NCBI GenBank assembly: GCA_050747525.1
Contig: JBOGOC010000093.1
Location: forward strand, 1-64,000
Source of the DNA: JBOGOC01 sp050747525
GTDB lineage: Bacteria > Acidobacteriota > Polarisedimenticolia > JACPZX01 > DASXTC01
DNA length: 64,000 bases
Reading direction: 5' to 3'
The position numbers and the translations under genes are program-made. Positions 61,901 through 64,000 of the stretch are shown here, in pieces (position 1 is the first letter of the stretch; each line of letters opens with the position of its first letter). Below the pieces are notes generated by a model that was given only the letters and a program-made list of their open reading frames with translations, searched no databases and was not told the DNA's origin.

Positions 61901-64000
61901 ACGACGTCGTCGCTCGCCGCGTGACGCGCGAGGAGGGCCTGGAAGCAGGCGAGCAGGGCGTGGAAGAGAGACGCTCCCTCGGCGCGCGCGATCCGCTCGA
62001 GCGCGGCGACCTCGCGTGGCGGCAGCTCGAAACCCAGACTCGCGCCCCGCAGTCCCCGGCTCGCGGGACGCGGCCTGTCGGTCGGCATCTCGAGCCGTTC
62101 CAGGCCGTCGAGCCGGGCGCGCCACCAGGCGAGCTGCCGCTCCAGCTCGCCTCCCTCAAGCCAGGAGCGCTGCCAGGCGGCCCAGTCGGCGTACTGGATC
62201 GGCAGATCGGCCAGGGGAGACGAGTCACCGGCGGCAAAGGCCCCGTAGAGGAGCGCGAGCTCTTCCGCGAGCCGATCCATCGACCAGCCGTCGGTGACGA
62301 GGTGGTGGAGCACGAACGACAGGAGGTGTTCCCGCTCGCCGGTTCTCATCAGCAACGCGCGCCAGAGGGGATCGCGCTCGAGGTCGAAGGGCGTGGCCGC
62401 CTGTTCATGGATGCGGCGCATCGCCTCGCGGGTTGGATCGTCGGAGCGGGCCAGGTCCTCGATCGCGAGCACCTGGGAGCGTGGCGCCGCGAAGATCGAG
62501 GCGGGTTCGTCGCCCGTCTCGACGATCCGGGTGCGCAGCACCTCATGCCGTCGATCGATCTCGGAAAGCGCACGATCCAGGGCGCCGGTGTCCAGGGCGC
62601 CCGCTATCCTGAAGGCCCCGGCAACGTTGTAGACGGCGCTGCCAGGCGCCAGCCGGTCGAGGAACCAGAGGCGCTGCTGGGCGTGCGACAGCTTCCGGCG
62701 TATCACGTCCGGCGCCCGCGGGATGCATGGTCGGGCGACGGCCTCCTGCCTGCGATCGCCCGAGAGAGACGCGAGCGTCTCCACGGTCGGCGCCTCGAAG
62801 ATGGCCCGCAGCGGCAGCTCGACGCCGAGAGCCGTGCGCAGGCGGGAGATCACCTGCGTCGCGAGCAGGGAGTGGCCGCCCAGCTCGAAGAAGTTGTCCG
62901 TCACGCTGACACCATCGATCCCGAGGACCTCCTCCCACACGCGCGCGATCTCGCGTTCGACGGGGCTTCGGGGGGCCACGGCGACCCCCCTGCGGGACGG
63001 AGCGCCGCCGGGCGGTGGCAGCGCGCGGCGGTCGATCTTCCCGTTCGGTGTCAGAGGCAGCGCGTCAAGCACGATGAAGGTGGATGGGACCATGGTCTCC
63101 GGGAGGCGTCCGGCGGCGAATGCCCGCAACATCGGCATGAGAGTCGCCGCGACGGTGCCGCGCACCGGAGTGTTCGCGAGGGGCGGGCCCTCGCCGGAAG
63201 CCCGGGCGGGGAACGCGATGGCGGATGCCGGGAGCTTCCCGTTGGCGCACGTGAACAGGACGTCGAAGCACTCTTCCCCGGTGCCGGAGAGGAATGCCGA
63301 GCCCGCGTAGCCATGCGCCTCACCCAGGGCGGAGGCCTCGTCGGGGTGCATGGGGCGGGGCCCCGCGGGCGGCTCCTCCACGGAGGAGAGGCGGCGCGCG
63401 GCCTCGAGGGACCCGACGACACGGGCGTTGGGAATGCCGCGGACCACGATGGGGCCGGCACCTGACCGGAAGTGTCGCTCGAGGTGCGAGGGGGCGGCCT
63501 GGTTCCAGGGCAGATCGACGGAGGCCGCCGGCCGCGGCGCTCCGACATGCACGATCACGTCGTACCGGAAGCGCGTCAGCTCGTTGTCGGCGCGTCCGCT
63601 CTTCGGCCGCGCTTCGACCCAGGCGCCGCGCGGCTCGCGCCCGGCCAGCCCTGAGAACATCTCCGGCCTGACGAGAAGCTCTTCTTCGCGCGCGATCAGC
63701 CGCCGCGCCAGTGGCCCGGCCTCCGCGATCGGTGACGTCCCGCCCGCCCCGTGCAGGGCTACGGAGGCCGCGAACGCCTCGTGCAGCCGCGCATCCCTGA
63801 CGTCACCGACGAACAGGCAGCCTCCGGGATGCAGGAGACGCATGGCGCCCAGGACCACGCGCTCGAGATAGGCGGCATCGGGGAAGTACTGGACCACCGA
63901 GTTCAGGATGATCGTGTCGAACGATCCTGCCTCGAGCCCGGCGAAGTCGTCGGCCATGCGCTCGAGCAGCTCGACGTGGGCGAGCCCGGGGTTCCCCTCC
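58903..64000 (-). CDS. Non-ribosomal peptide synthetase, C-terminal part: (A)-nMT-A-PCP-C-A-PCP-TE
   Basis: The frame is open to the window edge, so the N-terminus lies beyond 64000; about 1699 residues are visible. In order: the end of an N-methyltransferase (NSVVQYFP, LLHPGGCLFVGDVRD; 64000 to about 63300) inserted in an adenylation domain whose tail follows (TPNGKIDRRAL, near 63040). PCP1 is at LGGHSLLATQ (62850-62880). A condensation domain of the LCL kind has SHAQQRLWFLDRL and HHLVTDGWS (62281-62307). A complete adenylation domain (about 61350-59860) has FTSGSTGEPKG, NSYGPTE and YRTGD. PCP2 is at GGHSLLAV (about 59700) and a thioesterase has GWSYGG (59311-59325). The last adenylation code reads D-A-S-T-I-G-S-I-L-K by alignment with GrsA, an aromatic-type code. 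The TE marks this as the final module of the assembly line, releasing a peptide with at least one N-methyl residue. Confidence 0.93.
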   Translation of the reverse strand, partial: EGNPGLAHVELLERMADDFAGLEAGSFDTIILNSVVQYFPDAAYLERVVLGAMRLLHPGGCLFVGDVRDARLHEAFAASVALHGAGGTSPIAEAGPLARRLIAREEELLVRPEMFSGLAGREPRGAWVEARPKSGRADNELTRFRYDVIVHVGAPRPAASVDLPWNQAAPSHLERHFRSGAGPIVVRGIPNARVVGSLEAARRLSSVEEPPAGPRPMHPDEASALGEAHGYAGSAFLSGTGEECFDVLFTCANGKLPASAIAFPARASGEGPPLANTPVRGTVAATLMPMLRAFAAGRLPETMVPSTFIVLDALPLTPNGKIDRRALPPPGGAPSRRGVAVAPRSPVEREIARVWEEVLGIDGVSVTDNFFELGGHSLLATQVISRLRTALGVELPLRAIFEAPTVETLASLSGDRRQEAVARPCIPRAPDVIRRKLSHAQQRLWFLDRLAPGSAVYNVAGAFRIAGALDTGALDRALSEIDRRHEVLRTRIVETGDEPASIFAAPRSQVLAIEDLARSDDPTREAMRRIHEQAATPFDLERDPLWRALLMRTGEREHLLSFVLHHLVTDGWSMDRLAEELALLYGAFAAGDSSPLADLPIQYADWAAWQRSWLEGGELERQLAWWRARLDGLERLEMPTDRPRPASRGLRGASLGFELPPREVAALERIARAEGASLFHALLACFQALLARHAASDDVVVGTPIANRAFEETERLIGFFSNTLPVRTRVDAGLTMRGLLRRVRETMLDAAAHQDVPFEAIVDALHVDRDVSRNPLFDAMFALQQPAAPAVPAAGLAFQPLAADTGATAFDLSLGMACEGGKVLGSLHYDADLFEPETARRFVSGLETLVRALGQEPDRLVEEIDLRPPHERGLEARVNATRVERPARVVHALVEEQAARAPGAVAVLDEDGPLSYGELDAMAGRIALRLRAAGVGPEQSVALLAGRRSSSIAGLLGIFKSGGVLVPLDASLPPARMAAMMRVTAVRAVVSERGLHRALPVDGPPVILLDALDLAETRIPAFPMGSPSQAAYVIFTSGSTGEPKGSIVEHRSLADRTLAMAARMRLGPGDRVLHFLSPLFDASLSEILPALAAGATVVVHPDPQGETPAGFLDHVKEARLTVATLPVGLVHELADHVARAPAEIPPPLRLLITGGESPSAARAAALLRAACGRLALVNSYGPTETCILASDHTVSPDSEIRDPIPIGLPVDNTTLHCLDDRMKPVPVGALGEIHIGGIGLARGYAGRPAETAWSFVPDPFCSEPGARLYRTGDIGRRRADGSLVFMGRRDGQVKLRGYRIELGEIEAALARLDGVREGVASLRADRHGPSLIGYIVPAPGVEPDPSRLRAALRQFLPDYMVPADIVVLERMPRTRTGKVDRRALPAPAVRGRLGDMAPRDDQERAIARVWGETLALETVDVEESFFEAGGHSLLAVRLVGSLRRELGLDLPVAAVFREPTVAGLAALWRGTESPPGGRDISPLVRIRSGSGLPPVVCFHAAGGGVADFARLAAHLDRRRSVYAIHGMDGRAPADVEKAGAHWADEIGRTLGSGAVHLVGWSYGGLVAYETARQLREKGRTVGALILLDASAPRPGMEDAVPAISPDALPAGVDERDALTWIAGMEARVAAARDYRPRPYEGDVVVVRGTESASTSHDDALGWEGLVRGRLTLAWALGSHESILEGEGARTVAAIVEQH

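Noticed and set aside
60298..63465. Open frame of 1055 codons on the plus strand opposite the NRPS
   Set aside because: It mirrors the NRPS codon pattern in a GC-rich region, has no ribosome site or domain, and is rich in Arg, Gly and His as expected of an antisense shadow.

Overview
This 64 kb window is a high-GC (about two-thirds G+C by eye), gene-dense piece of a Gram-negative chromosome. TonB-dependent outer-membrane receptors, an RND/MMPL exporter, periplasmic binding proteins, lipobox and signal-peptide genes, a CIRCE-controlled groESL operon and many ATGA/GTGA gene overlaps all fit a free-living bacterium with two membranes. The Oar-like carboxypeptidase-regulatory TonB receptor, MopE-type repeats, CHAT/TPR protein and soil-style NRPS suggest Acidobacteriota or a neighbouring phylum, but there is no rRNA or other phylogenetic marker to settle this. 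I saw no tRNA, rRNA, CRISPR array, insertion sequence, prophage or plasmid origin.

Layout. 1-1.9 kb: a kelch/MopE-repeat surface protein, cut by the window edge and broken by an apparent frameshift. 1.9-4.9 kb (minus): TonB receptor plus an ABC-type substrate-binding protein. 4.9-8.0 kb (minus): two CPA-like antiporter membrane proteins and a BrkB/YihY membrane protein. 8.2-19.6 kb (plus): a long, tightly spaced run of glutamate dehydrogenase, a three-domain phospholipid-recycling fusion (LplT/PlsC/acyl-ACP synthetase), a DUF4440 protein, a SulP transporter, a DUF2235 hydrolase, an S9 peptidase fused to a DUF885-like zincin, and dodecin. 19.6-21.5 kb (minus): a thioredoxin-like gene with an in-frame TGA exactly at the first position of a UxxC motif, followed by a SECIS-like hairpin (a probable selenoprotein), and a Fic protein with a good sigma70 promoter. 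21.5-31.1 kb (minus): an operon of RND exporter, PhnD-like binding protein, TatT-like lipoprotein, FN3 protein and Oar-like TonB receptor; the PhnD/TatT junction is a 17-bp tandem repeat that encodes three overlapping six-residue minicistrons. 31-39.5 kb: penicillin acylase, HPF-cold-shock fusion, OsmC, YbaK, LysE and NicO-like transporters, a histidine kinase/response regulator pair and a methyltransferase. 39.7-44.3 kb: anti-sigma/ECF sigma pair divergent from a TPR-CHAT protein. 44.3-46.4 kb: groESL. 46.6-49.3 kb: an AAA+ protein with an altered Walker A and an unknown partner. 49.4-53.8 kb: a MacAB-like efflux system in four genes.

53.8-64 kb (minus, running off the right edge): a non-ribosomal peptide operon. 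The visible NRPS end is an N-methyltransferase inside an adenylation domain, then PCP-C-A-PCP-TE. Translationally coupled downstream genes encode an HPPD/hydroxymandelate-synthase family enzyme, a PLP aminotransferase, a nickel-pincer 2-hydroxyacid racemase (LarA family), an MFS exporter and an MbtH protein. The tailoring set points to an aromatic building block derived from 4-hydroxyphenylpyruvate; the adenylation code read by eye is also of the aromatic type. The combination of LarA with an HPPD/HmaS enzyme in an NRPS operon is the best candidate here for an undescribed pathway. The TGA-containing thioredoxin and the minicistron ladder are the other two observations most worth checking.
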